The notes: a model not told the origin generated them from the sequence alone. DNA of 64,000 bases from Agrypnia vestita (GCA_016648135.1 JADDOH010001977.1:1-64000); one strand, 5' to 3'; shown: positions 11,310-24,549, counted from the first letter of the stretch. Made by a program: numbers and translations.

Positions 11310-13144
11310 ATATGTTCTTTAACAAGGTACAATATACTTCTCATATATCTATTATATTTCGCAACACTAAAAATTCTACTCAGATGGATAAAAGACCTCC
11401 AACTGCGTCAACAAATAGATATGACAAAGCGTGCAAAAACATTATGACAGACCTTTTAGATTCCGAAATCATAAATAATAATTTTCTAGAAATATTTTAT
11501 ACATAGATTTTTTTTTTCATCTACAACTACGTAGAGTATCCATGAAAAAGATGTTTTTCTATTAATCTTCGTAACTCTTATTTCAAAGTAAATGTATGAT
11601 GCATTGTTGCAATTAACATTCATTGTCATTTTTTGAGATTATTTATCTTACTTATTTTTTAATTTTGTATGTATTTTATCAAGTAATCCTGTGGACTATT
11701 TTTATAATAATAAATAGATTTAATATTTATAATAATATTTTCTTTACAGCATACTGTTGTATGCCTTTGCTTATAATTTTCCATTATTTCTGTTTTACTA
11801 TACTCATTTTTAAATAATAATTACGCACTGTTATATGATTTATGCTTTTTATAAGTTTATTTTTATTTCTCACATTATTTCATTATGATAATTGCATATT
11901 AGTTTTTTTTTCTTATACATATATAGGTATATAGTATGTACTTACTACCAAATATTATATGTATTATCAAATACATTTTAAATATGATGATGCTCCTCTC
12001 CTACTCATGAGTTTTTGTTACTCATGTAGAAGACAAAATACCTTATAGAAAAAATAAAAATATATTGATATATTAAATTAATAATTTTTTTTTTAAAATA
12101 AGTGCTTGAAAATATGAATAACAAAAATATGCAATCTGTCCCAGTCTTATTTTGAAATGGACCTAAAGACGTTCATTTAAGAAGTCTGTTGGATATGTAG
12201 TAAGATTGATTTATTAATTGAACTAAAACAATACATGTTGGTAGTTATTGCAATGCATAAAATAAAAAAATAAAATTCAGTTTAAATTAATATTTTTTAT
12301 GTTAAATTACAAAAATCAACTTTACTCAGACTATTATTCGATCGAATGTTATTATAGTCTAGCTCCTTGCTGGCTGATGACTATTTTTCATGATGATAAA
12401 ACCGCTAGAAATGCTGACAGATCCGCTTTTGGTTGAAGAAGTTACGGATTCATTTGTGTTTCCTAATAGTGGGTCTTGGTCCGTTTCGCAGTTCTCTTCC
12501 ACCTCCAAGTAGCCCTCAATCTTACTTCTTCAGATTCACTGCTCCTCACTTTCATTTTGGTACTCTTCCCCGTTCAGTGATCTCTCAATCATCTTCTCTG
12601 TGCAATGTCTTACACTGCGACCTTTTTTTTACTATTTTAAACATTAAAACTAAATAAATACCTCAAAACACCCTTCAAAGTTTCAAAGCGGCTCTTCATT
12701 AGTTGATTGGGCTAACAAGTACTTATGTCGGGGCAAATTCCTTGATTTTACTCTGGTTTTGGGTTCTCTATAGGGAAATATGAACTTGAAATTCTCTAGA
12801 TATGGATATTTACCGCTTACTGTTTTCTTCAGGTGAACCGCCGTGGTGACTATCTCCGTCCGCTATACTGCCTCCTAACTGCCTTCTAACTGCTAACACT
12901 TATAAGGTCGTTAAAAATTGCATGCATAAAAATATCTGTATCTTGTGGTTGCCGCGAAAAACGAACAATCCGAGGTGAGCAAAGAATCTATGACTTCGCG
13001 GCAGCTCTTACATACACAGAGAACTCCGCTTCCATAGATATACATATAGAATGCCCAAACAGAGACAGCTTAGGATATTTTTTTAATTTTTTTTTTTATT
13101 GATAATATATCGTCTCTTTAGAGGTAAAACTATATATTATATAA
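11310..13144. other. no recognisable gene
   Basis: Very AT-rich, with several short low-complexity open frames. A less AT-rich stretch at 12430-12610 and a block around 12760-12840 look like old repeat sequence but match nothing I can name. Confidence 0.45.
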
Positions 13145-13677
13145 CTAGCTTTTTCTTTACCCGGCGTTGCACGGGTTAAGGATTAAGTTTAAAACAAATT
13201 TGTGAGGGTAAACAAAGGTTCGATTCGAATGGTATTGATTTACCTAGAAAATATATCAGGGGACGGGAAGGGGTAAGAGAATAGGAAGGAAATGTTGCCT
13301 ATGTTACCCGCCGAGTTCTAAAGAATAAGTTTCCGAATTTTGAGTCCGATCACCCAAACGGTACAGATTTGCAACGAAAATATGTCAGGGGTAGGGAAAG
13401 GGTATGATAATGGAGGGGAAATATCACATATGTTACTCGCCGAGTCATAAAGAATAAGTTTCCAAATTTTGAGTCCGATCGGTTGAACGGTACAAATTTG
13501 CATCTAAAATATGTCAGGGGGAGGGGATGGGGTACGAGAATAGGGGGAAAATGTTGCCTATGTTACCCGCCGGGTCTCAAAGCATAAGTATGCAAAATTT
13601 GAATCGAATCGGACAAACGATGTGGATTTGTATAGAGAACAGACAGACAGACAAACATTGAGTTTTATAGGTATAGA
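13145..13677 (-). mobile_element. non-autonomous Helitron, ACCCG-hairpin family, copy A
   Basis: On the minus strand it starts TCTATACCTATAAAACTC and ends with an ACCCG...CGGGT hairpin followed by CTAG. It lies between A (minus 5' side) and T. Inside are tandem units of about 119 bp, each with a TTTCC-rich block, ACCCGGCGGGTAAC-like sequence and an AAATTTGCAT-like stretch. Matches 39410-40061. It lacks a Rep/helicase gene. Confidence 0.8.
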
Positions 13678-14003
13678 TATTTTATTACAATGATACCTAG
13701 AAAATGTTTACAATTCAATTATTTTTTTATATGTTATACCTCACCAAAAAGAATTATGTTTCTTGTGTGTGGTGAGGGATAATCACTTACAACCATATTG
13801 GTAGTGTAACCTAATTTAATAACATTGAGAATTAGGTAATATACTATTTATCAAATATATAAAAATCTTAATTAATAATATAATATACAGAATAAGCAAT
13901 CAAATAAATAATAATATAGAATAAGCAGTCAAAAAAGACTAAACTCAATCAAAAAAGTCACTTCTATAATAAATGAGAATCCATCCGGGTTCACTGGGGG
14001 AAT

Positions 14004-14320
14004 ATGCACACAAGACGCAACCGCAAAACATTCACCATCTTACAAAGTAAATTAAACAAATCAAGTAATTGTACAGGTATCTTCATCGATTCGAAGCAAG
14101 TACTCGACAGTATCTCCCGCGAACAACTCGTATCAGAACTAAACTTGCCCAAACAACTTGGTTTATCGAAAATGGCGGAACTTACCCGTGTGATGCAGTC
14201 GCTCCTACTAACGTCCTATCGACGACTGAGTTAAAACGAAGAATCAATGTGATATATTCAATAGTTAATAAGAGATAGCAACAAGGTTTGCTGTGATAGT
14301 CGAAACTATTAACAGTAACC
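14004..14320 (+). pseudogene. non-LTR reverse transcriptase fragment (palm)
   Basis: Contains GIFIDSKQVLDSISREQLVSE, close to the F-I-D-F-K-x-A-F-D-S motif that holds the first catalytic aspartate of non-LTR reverse transcriptases, followed by a GLSKMAELTRVMQ helix. The frame then breaks. It may be part of the same dead LINE as the thumb fragment at 14534. Confidence 0.6.
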
Positions 14321-14533
14321 CTCTGGGGTTAAGAAACTTCGAGACGCTTATCTCATTAAACAACAATAGAAACAAGCCATTAAGCAAAGTATAGATCTCA
14401 ATTATGGAGCGTCTACGCCGCCAAAATTAATTTTCGGCCTAAATGAAAACAATATGGTTTAAAAGTTAATACAATATATGTGTAATTATTTTATTATTGA
14501 ATACACTTAAAAAAAACAACCAACTAATATAAT

Positions 14534-15176
14534 GTGAAACTAGAAAATGAGATATTAGAAATCGTAGACAGTATAAAATACCTAGGTGTAATTATAGATT
14601 CAAAACTAACATTTACAAAAAATATTGAATTTGTGGTGAAGAAAATCGCAAAAAAAGTGTCCTTACTTGGAAGAATAAGAAGACATATAAATAAAAATAC
14701 AAGTTTATATACAATACTATGATCTCCCGCACATAGATTATTGTTCCAGTATATTATTTATAAGCAACGAAGGAATGCTAAAGAAACTACAAATAGTACA
14801 AAATAGAGCGATGCGCATAATACTGAAGTATAATAGGAGAACTAAAATAACAAAAATGTTGAATGCCCTAGGACTGGAAACTGTAAATCAAAGAATAACA
14901 TATAATGTAATGGTGCAAATATTTAAAATTTAACATGGATTAGTACCCAAATACTTTGATGACAGGATGAAGCTGAATAAGGATTTTCATTCCTGCAATA
15001 CAAGAGGAAGCGACAACATAAGACTACCAAAGAAAAAGAAAAACACCTCACAAAATTGTACGATGTATAAAGGTATAAAAATCTCCGATAGCCTGCCAAG
15101 GGAAATTCAAAACATGGAGAATATAAGGAGGTTTAAACTAAAGTGCAAAAATTTTATTATAAAAACTTTTAAATGA
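14534..15176 (+). pseudogene. non-LTR reverse transcriptase C-terminal fragment
   Basis: Starts at IVDSIKYLGVIIDSKLTF (the box after the catalytic core in CR1/Jockey-like ORF2), continues through SLLGRIRRHINKNTS and, after a frameshift near 14720, IDYCSSILF and LQIVQNRAMRIILK. After a stop near 14930 it reads GLVPKYFDD and ends with KISDSLPREIQNMENIRRFK. The order and length match the last roughly 210 residues of ORF2. At least two inactivating changes. Confidence 0.82.
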
Positions 15177-15355
15177 TTAGATGGAATGCAATGTCTAAGT
15201 GAGATCATATATTAGCCCACACAACATTATGTATGGAACTAAATTATTAAGATAAATAATAAAAATAATTAATACTTTATATATTTCTAAGGTACTTTCT
15301 TGTTCGTATATACTACGATACAATATTTACAAATCTTGATAATATTACCTTCAGT

Positions 15356-15748
15356 ATTGTACCACGTGAAGAGTTCCGAAGGTGCTACGCGAAAATTCAC
15401 GTTACGAAAAACGAGGCTCAGGTCTGTGGAAGAAATATTACCAGTGTTGTTTTTTACTACCCCTTTATATGAAACCTCACAAGGGTAGTTTGTACAAGAA
15501 AAAGATATTGGATGATAAATCCGCCGAGTCGCGAGTTAACTCAATGGAGTAAACATACCAAAGCAGTGTAGGAAGTCGTTAGTGTAAGTGTAAGAAGATA
15601 GTTTACCACCTGCACAGCCTTACTCGGCTACAACGAGTGTGAATGTGGCAAAATCACGGATACAACGAATAAATATAATTCAAGATTGTTTGAGTAATCT
15701 ACTTTATTGTAATCGACTATTACTTTGTGATTGTTCGCTATACTACAA
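15356..15748 (+). mobile_element. possible LTR-like block
   Basis: About 390 bp starting TGTACCACGTG and ending TATACTACA, with a TATA-like CTTTATATGA at 15460-15470 and AATAAATA at 15669. No target duplication or internal retrotransposon sequence was seen. Low certainty. Confidence 0.25.
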
Positions 15749-15749
15749 G

Positions 15750-17323
15750 GATTAGTTTGTCACATAGAGATTTTGATATAAATACATGCAATGTTTAGTC
15801 ATGTAATATCCCCAATTAAAATTGTTTAGCTGTAAACTGATGCTGTTGCACTTATATTTATAAAAAAATGTTGAATACCTTTTACGATATGATATTAAAA
15901 TTTGGAGGTGTTAGACGCTTACTTAAAGTTTAATTTATGAAATTGAGTTCTTAAAATAAGGTCATGTGCCTTATTATTTATATAGTAGTCCTGCAGCCTG
16001 CTACCACAAACTGTGTTTGACTTTAGCCATATGAAAATAAAAGCATGAAATATTGAGCAGGCGAAATTATCAGGTGGGAGGCGTACCACTTGTTTATTCC
16101 CAAAAATCAAATCAGTATTGAAACAACTTACCAAATGCAGGCCATCTCATTTGAAGGGTTTCATAATGCCCCCAGCCATCGCATTAAAGATGAAGTAGCT
16201 TTATGTATGCATGCCTAAGGAAACTACTTTTGAACACGATCTCATAAATCAAAATTATTTATAAGTTTGATAGATTGACCCTCAATCTACCCCATAGATA
16301 GATTGAGCATCACCAATATGGTAGTGTGACGAAAAAAAATTATTCGACCAATGGAATCTTCCAATGCTTGTAGATGACCGCAAGCAAATCAGATGGGCAG
16401 AAAGAACAAAAACATAAGGAATAATACTCTTACTGCATTTATTTTTTTAAGAATGAATAGAGGTTACAGTGAATGAACACCCACCACATTCCATTCGCCC
16501 TTCTCATACATCGCCAGGTTGAAAATTTCTTCACTAATGGCCCTTCCCACGCGGCACCGTGGAAAGGGTGACGACGCAAGGTTCGGGCCGCAACAGTCCA
16601 TTTATTGTTCCTCCTCGAGAACTCAATACAATTTCATTATTTACTATATTTAATTATATTATTTAAAAATACAGAAAATAATATTTTCAAAAAATACAAA
16701 GTATAAGACAAAACAGAAAAATTGAGGTTACAAGTAAAACTACACTAATAAGATGAAATGCTTCTAGTCGGTCGAAAGACCAAGGACGGAGTGAGGTAGC
16801 AACGCGGGGTTCTCCGTCGCCGCCTCATTTTCGACCGCTCAATTACTGCATCTTTAGGTTACGCATACATTATTTTTACATCACGGAGTACATAAAACAT
16901 CAAAAATATATTTTACCCACATTCGTATTAAAAAACCGCTGTAATGGACGTAAATATAGCGATATCTTGAATCTCGTTATATCCGAGTTAGACTGTATCG
17001 TGAAATATTGGAAACAGTTTTGCCCGCTTTCCAAAATGACGATTTATATTCCGCAAAAATATTACAAAAAAGTTGTATCAATTCATATCTGTTTCAAAAC
17101 ATTTATTTTAAAAGAGGAACACGCTCGGGTGAAGGAAATGGGTAAACGATAATAGAAGAAGAATGAATGTAATACTAATGTACTTATTTATGGGATGATG
17201 TGCATTAATGACCTTCCAGATAGAGCACAGAGCGGAATTACTTCCTAAGCCAACCGAAATCGACGTTCGAGTAATGTTGCCACAGCTTGCTGCGAGTAAC
17301 TTATTACCTTAATCATACACCGC
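15750..17323. other. no recognisable gene; one structured GC-rich patch
   Basis: Mostly AT-rich. At 16765-16850 a GC-rich patch holds GGTC-GAAA-GACC and GACGGAG...CTCCGTC hairpins. Another at 16535-16570 has CCACG...CGTGG. Neither matches a known RNA gene by eye. Confidence 0.4.
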
Positions 17324-17471
17324 AAGTACGATAATGTTGGACCATGTACAACTCCTACGTACTCTAATGTAGTACATGTACGATAATGTTGGACCATGTA
17401 CAACTCCTACGTACTCTAATGTAGTACAAGTACGATAATGCTGGACCATGTACAACTCCTACGTACTCTAG
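17324..17471. repeat. 52-bp tandem repeat, three copies
   Basis: The unit begins GTACGATAATGTTGGACCAT and recurs at 17326, 17378 and 17430 with only a few substitutions. It contains the short palindromic words GTACATGTAC and ACGTACT. Confidence 0.93.
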
Positions 17472-17504
17472 TCAACTTTAAACAGCAGAAATGCGAAAGC
17501 GTAG

Positions 17505-17835
17505 ATGGTCGCCAGGAGTCATAAGGCAGAGAATGCCAGAATAGAGAGACGTAAGTTTGATTCGAAATTGTTATATGGGTGCAGTAAAAGAAAAAGAATG
17601 GACATCTTGGAGATCTTAGAAATAAATAATAATAAAATAAATAATAGAAATATAATTAACATCCAGATACCACCCATAACCTCTCCACTCCTATCCATTC
17701 TAACCCCGCCCACGACCCCCTCCACCATTACACCCACCCAATCCCTCTAAATACTGTCTCGAATTATTTTTAATTTTGTTGTAAACGTGTTGTTATTGAC
17801 AATGGGAGAAATCTCGAAAACGTTCTAACAATTCA
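17505..17835 (+). pseudogene. Penelope-like element endonuclease C-terminus and 3' end
   Basis: The open frame at 17505-17750 ends with RMDILEILEINNNKINN, NIQIPPITSPLLSILTPP and a Pro/Thr-rich tail. The L-L-E-x-L-E-I...N...SPLL pattern is that of the last part of the GIY-YIG endonuclease domain of Penelope-like elements. The GIY and YIG boxes themselves are absent. The frame is followed by a degenerate hammerhead-like motif at 17796-17825 and AATAAA signals. Confidence 0.65.
17796..17825 (+). ncRNA. degenerate hammerhead-like motif, U3/A8 variant
   Basis: TTGACAA core, T, a weak stem II (GAGA/TCTC with two extra G), then GAAAACGTTC with an AACGTT palindrome. It lies at the expected place after a Penelope endonuclease end. 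Confidence 0.35.
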
Positions 17836-17904
17836 AAATAAATATATAGTGGAATAAAATAGTGTTGTGTTTACTCTCATTTTTTTGAATATTAAAAATT
17901 TATG

Positions 17905-18345
17905 TTTTCGTGGTAGCCTAGATATCATGGACGTATACAATAAGCTGGAAAAATGACAATTAAGATGGTACGGGCACATGAGATACCAGAGCATATGACA
18001 ATGTCTATGGAGCTTCATCGACAATCATCCAGAGGAAGATCAAAGAACTCCTGGATGACTCAATGCTCCGAAATCCTGCAGAGAAACTGCCTGTATGTAA
18101 GCGACACCCAGAACCGAAAAAGATACAGCTTGAGAACGAGAAGAGGTTTCATAGGCAACGAGTTTGGATGGTGCAAGAAAGAAGCTAGTACCCCAGTTGG
18201 TATGACACTGGCTTCTCACACCGAGAGTTCCATTCCCGTTGAGTGATTACCACAATTAATTTACATGATTTACTCAAACCTGGGTGTTTTGGGATGTGTT
18301 TGGGTTCTGTGATTGGGCATCTTGGCCAGTTGAAGAGTAAATAAA
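17905..18345 (+). pseudogene. LINE ORF2 C-terminal fragment with 3' tail
   Basis: Reads LRWYGHMR, then after a frameshift SMELHRQSSRGRSKNSWMTQ, VSDTQNRKRYSLRTRR and a stop at 18244. The R-W-Y-G-H box followed by a GR-x-K-x-W-M box is the end of a family of insect LINEs. The 3' untranslated part matches 2085-2220 in reverse and ends in a TAAATAAATAAATAAA tail. Confidence 0.75.
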
Positions 18346-18349
18346 TAAA

Positions 18350-21300
18350 TAAAGATACACTGCATGTACATTTTAAACCATTTGCTTATAAAGTGTTCTA
18401 TTACTGTGAAGTAATTCTTTGATTCTTGTGTCATCTGCAACTACGCGTGTCGAATCGATGTGACCTAACGTCTATGTGTTCATCTCCTCAATCCTTCATA
18501 CATTTTCAAATATTCCCACAATACGATTGCACAAATACACTCTTACATCCGGTCCATATTCACACATTTTCTTATCAACATCATAGTTCAATTTTATATA
18601 GCTCATGTTTATCAGATGTATTCGAGCGTGGCGGAAGAGCTCTACTCTCTAACTCCACACCCTTCCACAAATTTTCCAGTGCATCCGGCAGGGGATGGAT
18701 ATTCCTCATTTTCTTTCCTCCTTCTTCTATTCTCGGTCATTTCATCAGCCCTATTCTGCTCTCTAGTTTCTCTGGCGCAGTGTACTTTTTAACACCATTA
18801 TGCGATTTCCCAATTTTCGGGATATAAATAAAGGGTCAACATAGACTCGAGCCTGAAACATTTTCAGTCTTCCCTCGACCATAAGGATTGTTCTTTTGAT
18901 CCCATTTTTGTGTCTAACATGCGTAATATTTCAGGTATAAATAACACAAATGTAAACATTTGACTTTCACCCTTTCTGCGCGCCCTTCGCAGAACTACCC
19001 TCCTGCCAACCTACCCCTTTCGGGGATTTTTTTAAACGAGGGACACGGGCGCAGTGTTTCATGATTTGCCCACAGCCGTGACAGGTGGGAGGATGAAAAC
19101 TGTAAAAAATAACTACCCTCCCCGACCAGTTAGCCCCGTTCCTCAAGGAGAATACAAAGTGACAGCTTGGAATCCTTACACGAGGTTTAAGGACAGCGTT
19201 GAAATTGAATTTGCGACATATTTTCAGAACTACTTTCAGATATTTATTTGATGGTTTTGTAATATGTATAAGTATTCTCCGCATAATTTGAAAGAAAATG
19301 GACTTTACAATATTCTTGAGAGTACATAAAGATGTCTATAGCTAAACCGCATTCAAAAGAATGTGCGCAAAAAATATAATAACAATAATAATAATAATAA
19401 TTGGATAACTTATATAGCGCCGTTTTCGCGAATACTCACCTCAAGGGCGCTTAATACTCACCTTAAGGGCATATATATGTTGTTACGATGCAATATAAAA
19501 TTCATTTCGAATATCATATTGAGGTTTGTAATACGGGCTTGCCAGGCAACTTTCCCCCGCTTTCTTCTTACCGGACAAAGCTAGGGAATAGTCTTTTGAT
19601 TGTGGTCGACCTATAGTACCAGTACATGATTTTAACCACAGCGCAATAGTTTACGATTTATAACAACTCAAATATTATGACCAAACGCGATACAATTCAC
19701 CGACGACATTAAATCTATGAATGTGGCCTACTAAGGTAGTATAAAAAAATTAAATAAACATCTTAGGTTAGAATTTATTAGGGCAATTATCTTTGATAGT
19801 TTCTGGTTTTGAGTTATCTAAATATCCATCGACTCGTGATTCTCCATATGTGAGTCACCGCGAACCATTTTTTTTCTACAGTCGCACTGGAACTATCGGG
19901 TTTTGATTCACGCGGGAGTAAAAATTTAACATGGACATATTTTTTGTGTATTTTACATTTTTAGAATCTTGTAATTGATATTTCACACGCTTTCCAATGT
20001 CCAATCAGGTGAAATTTTGCACTCGAACGTATTCTCGATGACAGTACATGAATCTGACATATAACTAATTAATCAGTTAATCCATCTTAATTAATAAATC
20101 AATGTTTTATGTGTGAAATTTGTTAATGAGCTCCCCAAAGAATGGTTAGAGTTTCCTACCGAGGTGATTTTGTACACTGGGTAATATTAAGACTTAAAAG
20201 TAGAAAATGTTTTGCCTCATTCTCCAAATTTCCGCTTTCTCTCCATCAATAACAACATTTTGTAATTTATATCAATATCCTAATAAGAAATAACTTCAGA
20301 TCGATACTAAAATGTAGAAATGAGCTAAGAGAATCAACATTCATAACAGAAGATCATTCATTCAAATCTAAAAAAATTGTGGTTTTGTAAGTTTTGAAAC
20401 TCAATGACTCAAATAACAGTTATTATATAGAGATCAACACTAGTCCACAGTTTAAAAATAACGGTCTAGAGTCGATATTTACTCTTTGCATTTAAGTTAG
20501 TGTACCTACTCGAATGATCTAAATTAATATGTGAATATACACAGCCGATGAATTAGTTTTAAGAGTTATTAGCGCTAAACCGTTATAGCAATTAACCGAT
20601 CATAACCGGTGTTGGCATTTCTCGGTAACCAACCACCTGATTCGTTAAAGTAACACCTCTTGTCGGAAAATGCCTCCGCAAACCCCGCAGCGAGAACAAC
20701 CCCTCGCGCTCGCCCCAAGGCTGCACTAAGCGAAGTAAGCCTTCAAAGGAATAGATCGAGCGCTCAGATAGTGGACGATGAATACGTCCGCGGTGTAAGG
20801 CTTTCGTTGTGCCTAAGGCCAAAAGCACAGGTTCTGCAACACTCGGCTGGAAATATAATCAGGTATTTAATTGAAAAATGTTCAAAATATTCTCACGGTG
20901 ATCTAGGGCTTGTACCACGGATGTACCCTAAAGAGGAAGACCAATCAAAGGTCAAATTCAAGTCAAGGTTCGACCTTTTACATGCATTTCGCTTTGTAAC
21001 CTCAATTATTTAAGTCTAGAGTCATCCGAAATAAATTAAAATTAATATGCCTACCATGAGTATTTACTCATTCTCACTATATATAATGGGTTGCCACATT
21101 TTATACTTGACCTCTTTATACATCTTGAGTCAAAATATGACACTATACTTAATATAGAAAAAAAAAATATTTAAATATAGACATTTTATTTGACTTGTAC
21201 AAAGCGAAGGAATTTTTAATATTCGATATAAGTTGTGTACTTTCACGATATAGAAGATGGGTTAGAAATATTTAAAAAGTGCAAACTTTGATGTAACCTA

Positions 21301-21648
21301 TTGTCTTAACTGTTGACATTTAACTTAAAGTGATATTTTCTATTAAAAATTGAATGAAAAAGACTCCAATCTATCACGAAGGAGGAAATAGACACGACGC
21401 AGTATTTTTTTTTAAATTTTACAATAATTTAATAATTAAATACTGAGGTACCTTAAATTTTATTCTCCTAGGGTGGTCTAAGCCCTTAAGTAGGCACAAA
21501 GAAATTACAATGAAAACAGGTTTAAACAGTTATTTACAACACTTATTTGTTTATATGTGTTTTATTAACTCTTTAAAATTTCTAATATTTTTCGATTATC
21601 CGTGTGAAAACCTCTAGTATGGGTATTATCATTACTTTGGGAGACAAA
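18350..21648. other. no recognisable gene; minor repeats
   Basis: At 19375-19480 an (AAT)n run is followed by ATATAGCGCCGTTTTCGCGA and a short duplication of ATACTCACCT-AAGGGC, probably an old repeat. At 20640-20830 a GC-rich block has overlapping open frames on both strands without recognisable motifs. At 21185-21260 there is a fragment of the long-TIR MITE family seen at 24956 and 59977. Confidence 0.45.
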
Positions 21649-22131
21649 TGAAAACGCTTGAAATTAATTAGCGATTTATTTATTAGTGATTAATTAATTT
21701 AAGATAACTTAGCACGAATTTAACCTAACGCTATTCTTTACATCACACAATTTTGCAATATATCACTCGTATCGCTGGAAACACTTTATTTTTCGCTCGT
21801 AGGATATTCAATTCTCGCACATAGATGTCGCCCTTATTTATTTCGCCACTATCGGCAAATACTCGCCCGATTATTTCCCGTCGTCTCATGACTCACTACA
21901 CATCGAATGAGTTGTCAAAACTTACTTCCCGCGCCGAGGCTCAGTCACGCTATTTATACCCTAATGCTGTTTGTTTTGGAACCTCCTATTCCTTTCTAGT
22001 GATTATGATAAGGTTCTCGTCGCTTCTAGATTGTTCCAGGCGTTTCTCGAATATTGTAGACAACTCTAGATAGCTATAGGCCGTTCTAGATCCAGCAGTG
22101 CGCTATTTCTTCTGCTTTCCATTTTGTTACA
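21649..22131 (-). mobile_element. probable solo LTR
   Basis: Read on the minus strand it begins TGTAACAAAATGG and carries GGTATAAATAG (TATA box, about 21962-21952) followed by a GC-richer leader and AATAAA signals toward its 3' side. The left boundary is uncertain and no target duplication was found. Confidence 0.45.
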
Positions 22132-22142
22132 GATGCATATGT

Positions 22143-22329
22143 AAACTTTCGAAGCCTATTCGTGTAACCCAAGAAAGCATGCATTAAGCAATAGAGTGGT
22201 CAATATGTGGAACAGTTTGCCTGAGGGCGTTGTGTCTGCAGCCAGTGTCAACCAATTTAAGAATAGGCTGGATATTCAAATGAGAGACAGTGATATGGGC
22301 CTATCAGCTTAAGCTGCCTGCCCATTATC

Positions 22330-22387
<58 letters not shown>

Positions 22388-22388
22388 T
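22143..22388 (+). pseudogene. CR1-like LINE 3' end with (AAT)n tail
   Basis: Encodes NRVVNMWNSLPEGVVSAASV and NQFKNRLD, then a stop: the W-N-x-L-P...V-V-x-A-x-S-V-N-x-F-K-x-R-L-D signature of CR1-like ORF2 ends. It is followed by an (AAT)n run from 22329 to 22388, a microsatellite-type tail as in CR1/L2 elements. Upstream parts are missing. Confidence 0.85.
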
Positions 22389-22429
22389 TTATAAATCAAA
22401 AGATCGCTCTTTGACTCAACAAGCCTGAT

Positions 22430-22765
22430 CATCTGCCTGCCCCTGCGTTTCGCGACGCCGCGATCGCAGTTTCAATCAGCGGCTCAGCAATAACCTTTGA
22501 GCGCGTCATTTATTTGCTCTGCCGGGATGAGCGCTCCCGGCTCCCGGGCGGTTGTTTATCCCGGCATTGCGTCCTGCGAGACGGATATTTCAATTCAGAC
22601 TCTCCCGGGCGCGTTTCAGGCCGCGTTTGAACCGGAACGTCAGATGCCCTCTTCACAGGGACGGCAAACATTTGCCCAGTTGCAGGGGGCTGGAGATGTC
22701 CGCAAGCAGTTTGCCCAACGTGAATTATTGGGTATTGGTGTTTACGTTGGGTGCATGAATTAGAA
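22430..22765. other. CpG-rich block
   Basis: GC-rich, CpG-rich island in AT-rich surroundings, with CCCGGG and CCGGGA words. Open frames exist on both strands (88 codons + and part of 135 codons -) but show no family features. It could be a promoter-associated exon, conserved non-coding DNA or foreign sequence. Confidence 0.4.
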
Positions 22766-22769
22766 TTCC

Positions 22770-24540
22770 TCTCCGACGTCAATATTGTTGTTCTGAAGTC
22801 ATCGCTGTCAAAATCGAACATTTGCGCAACTCTGTGCGAAGCTAGTGCTGGACTATTCCCAATTAGGATGCCACACAACCGTAGTGTATGCAGATAAAAA
22901 TAACAAAAAAACAACAATTTTTTATTTTACTCCCTTTCTTTGTAAATTAAGTTTACCATCACGTAATTAAATAATTGATTGACTGAAAATGATACATGTC
23001 TAGAAAAATATCTATGTCAAAAATCTCTAAAACTATCTCTTTATCACCATTTGAATTTTCTTTTCGTTTTATTTCCTCTTACATTCCTTTTGGCGAGTGA
23101 AAATTTTAACAATTAAAGACGAATTGAAACATATAACATAACACTAAACTTACAGCAATTTAATATATTTCTAAAATGTCAGATGTTTCGAGCTTTGATA
23201 AGACACTTCATGCTTTGAAGATTAAATTCTTAACATTTCTCAGTCAATTTACTCAAGATTCTGATATATTCAATTATCAGCAATATAGCACGTTATAAAT
23301 TTCCAGCGTCAAATTATTTAAAATCGTCTGAATCAGATTTGAATAATGCAGCAGAAATCTAAAAGAAATAAATTATAATTTGATTTCTTCCCAAAAAAAC
23401 GAATTTTGCTGTCATCTGTGAACCAATTGTCATCAATTTTCGAAATTCGTAGTGAAGTACCTATTATACCGACGGAGTAATTCAAATTTAATATTCCGTG
23501 ACGTCATCAGGCTGCCGCAAACTTTTCTGTAATGATTCCAATTTGAAAGCACCATTAAAATTTCTAAAAATCCAAAATTATACTTTACCTATTAATTTCT
23601 TTTAACGGAAATGTTTTAGATCATTTATATCGTCCCCACGAGTCAGCCTGCAAAGTTTCAGTTTCAGTTTCATTTGATCACGGAAAAATGATTAAAAATC
23701 GATCCAAAGTTTTTTCGTCAAGCAAACAAGCAAGCAGACGCTACGAGTTAAAAGAAAGGGAGTAAAAATATCAATAGAGCAACAACAGAAATTAAAATCA
23801 AAATCTAAAAAAGGTAATACCTATATATTTATTAATTATTAAATACAAGTAAAGATAATGTATATACATTTATGTATTGTTGATTTTTGCCGCACGAGAT
23901 AGGTACAGTATATAACTACATACGCATTTAGAAATGTGTTTAGTCAATTATATGTTTTTATTGGAGGGTATTGTATTGGAGGGGCCATGTTGTGAATAGC
24001 CTTGAATATTGCGAAGCATAACTTAACCCTATTAGCGAACCTTTATTCTATCTACAGCCAGCATTCTCTTATTATCACTTATTTTCATTACTTCATTATA
24101 TTTACTTTTCCATTATATTGCTACTCTTCTTGTCATTTATTTTTGTTCATCTTATTGTTTATACTTTTATAATTTGTTTATTCAATATCTTCAATTCTGA
24201 TAACTCATGCTATTAGGTATTCGTATATATCAATAACCTGTGTCTGTTATATTTTCGAACAAATAAATATAACCTGTTTAAAATGTAAAAATACAACCTT
24301 TTTCTTTAATTTTTTTTTTGTCTTTTTGTTTCAGATTGTGCTGTAATCATTCCTGGTGTTAAACACAGCTCTGCTTAATGTGGTGAGTTTTTTCCACTCC
24401 ATGTAAAAACTGAATAGATAGGACTGATTCTGCGAATTTAGATACCGCCATTTCGCAAGTGAGGCCATAAAGAAAATTATTTTTCAAAACCATGAAATTG
24501 ACTTTTTTTCTGCTTGGCGTTTTCTGTTTTTAATCCGTAT
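22770..24540. other. no recognisable gene
   Basis: AT-rich. A TTCAG acceptor-like and GTGAGT donor-like pair at 24333/24382 brackets 48 bp, but the only open reading is 14 codons. Confidence 0.45.
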
Positions 24541-24549
24541 TTTTAGACC

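Noticed and set aside
16765..16850. Small nuclear or other structured RNA gene
   Set aside because: Hairpins are present but no conserved snRNA, 7SL or snoRNA box was recognised.
18426..18827. 133-codon plus-strand frame
   Set aside because: No family features, unusual Ser/Phe/His composition, and no splice context.
22510..22917. 135-codon minus-strand open frame as a gene
   Set aside because: Overlaps another open frame in the same CpG-rich block, has no motif, and the N-terminal half is AT-rich and low in complexity.
24334..24381. Small coding exon between good splice-like sites
   Set aside because: All three frames meet stops within 48 bp; one could be a 14-codon terminal exon, but there is no supporting similarity.
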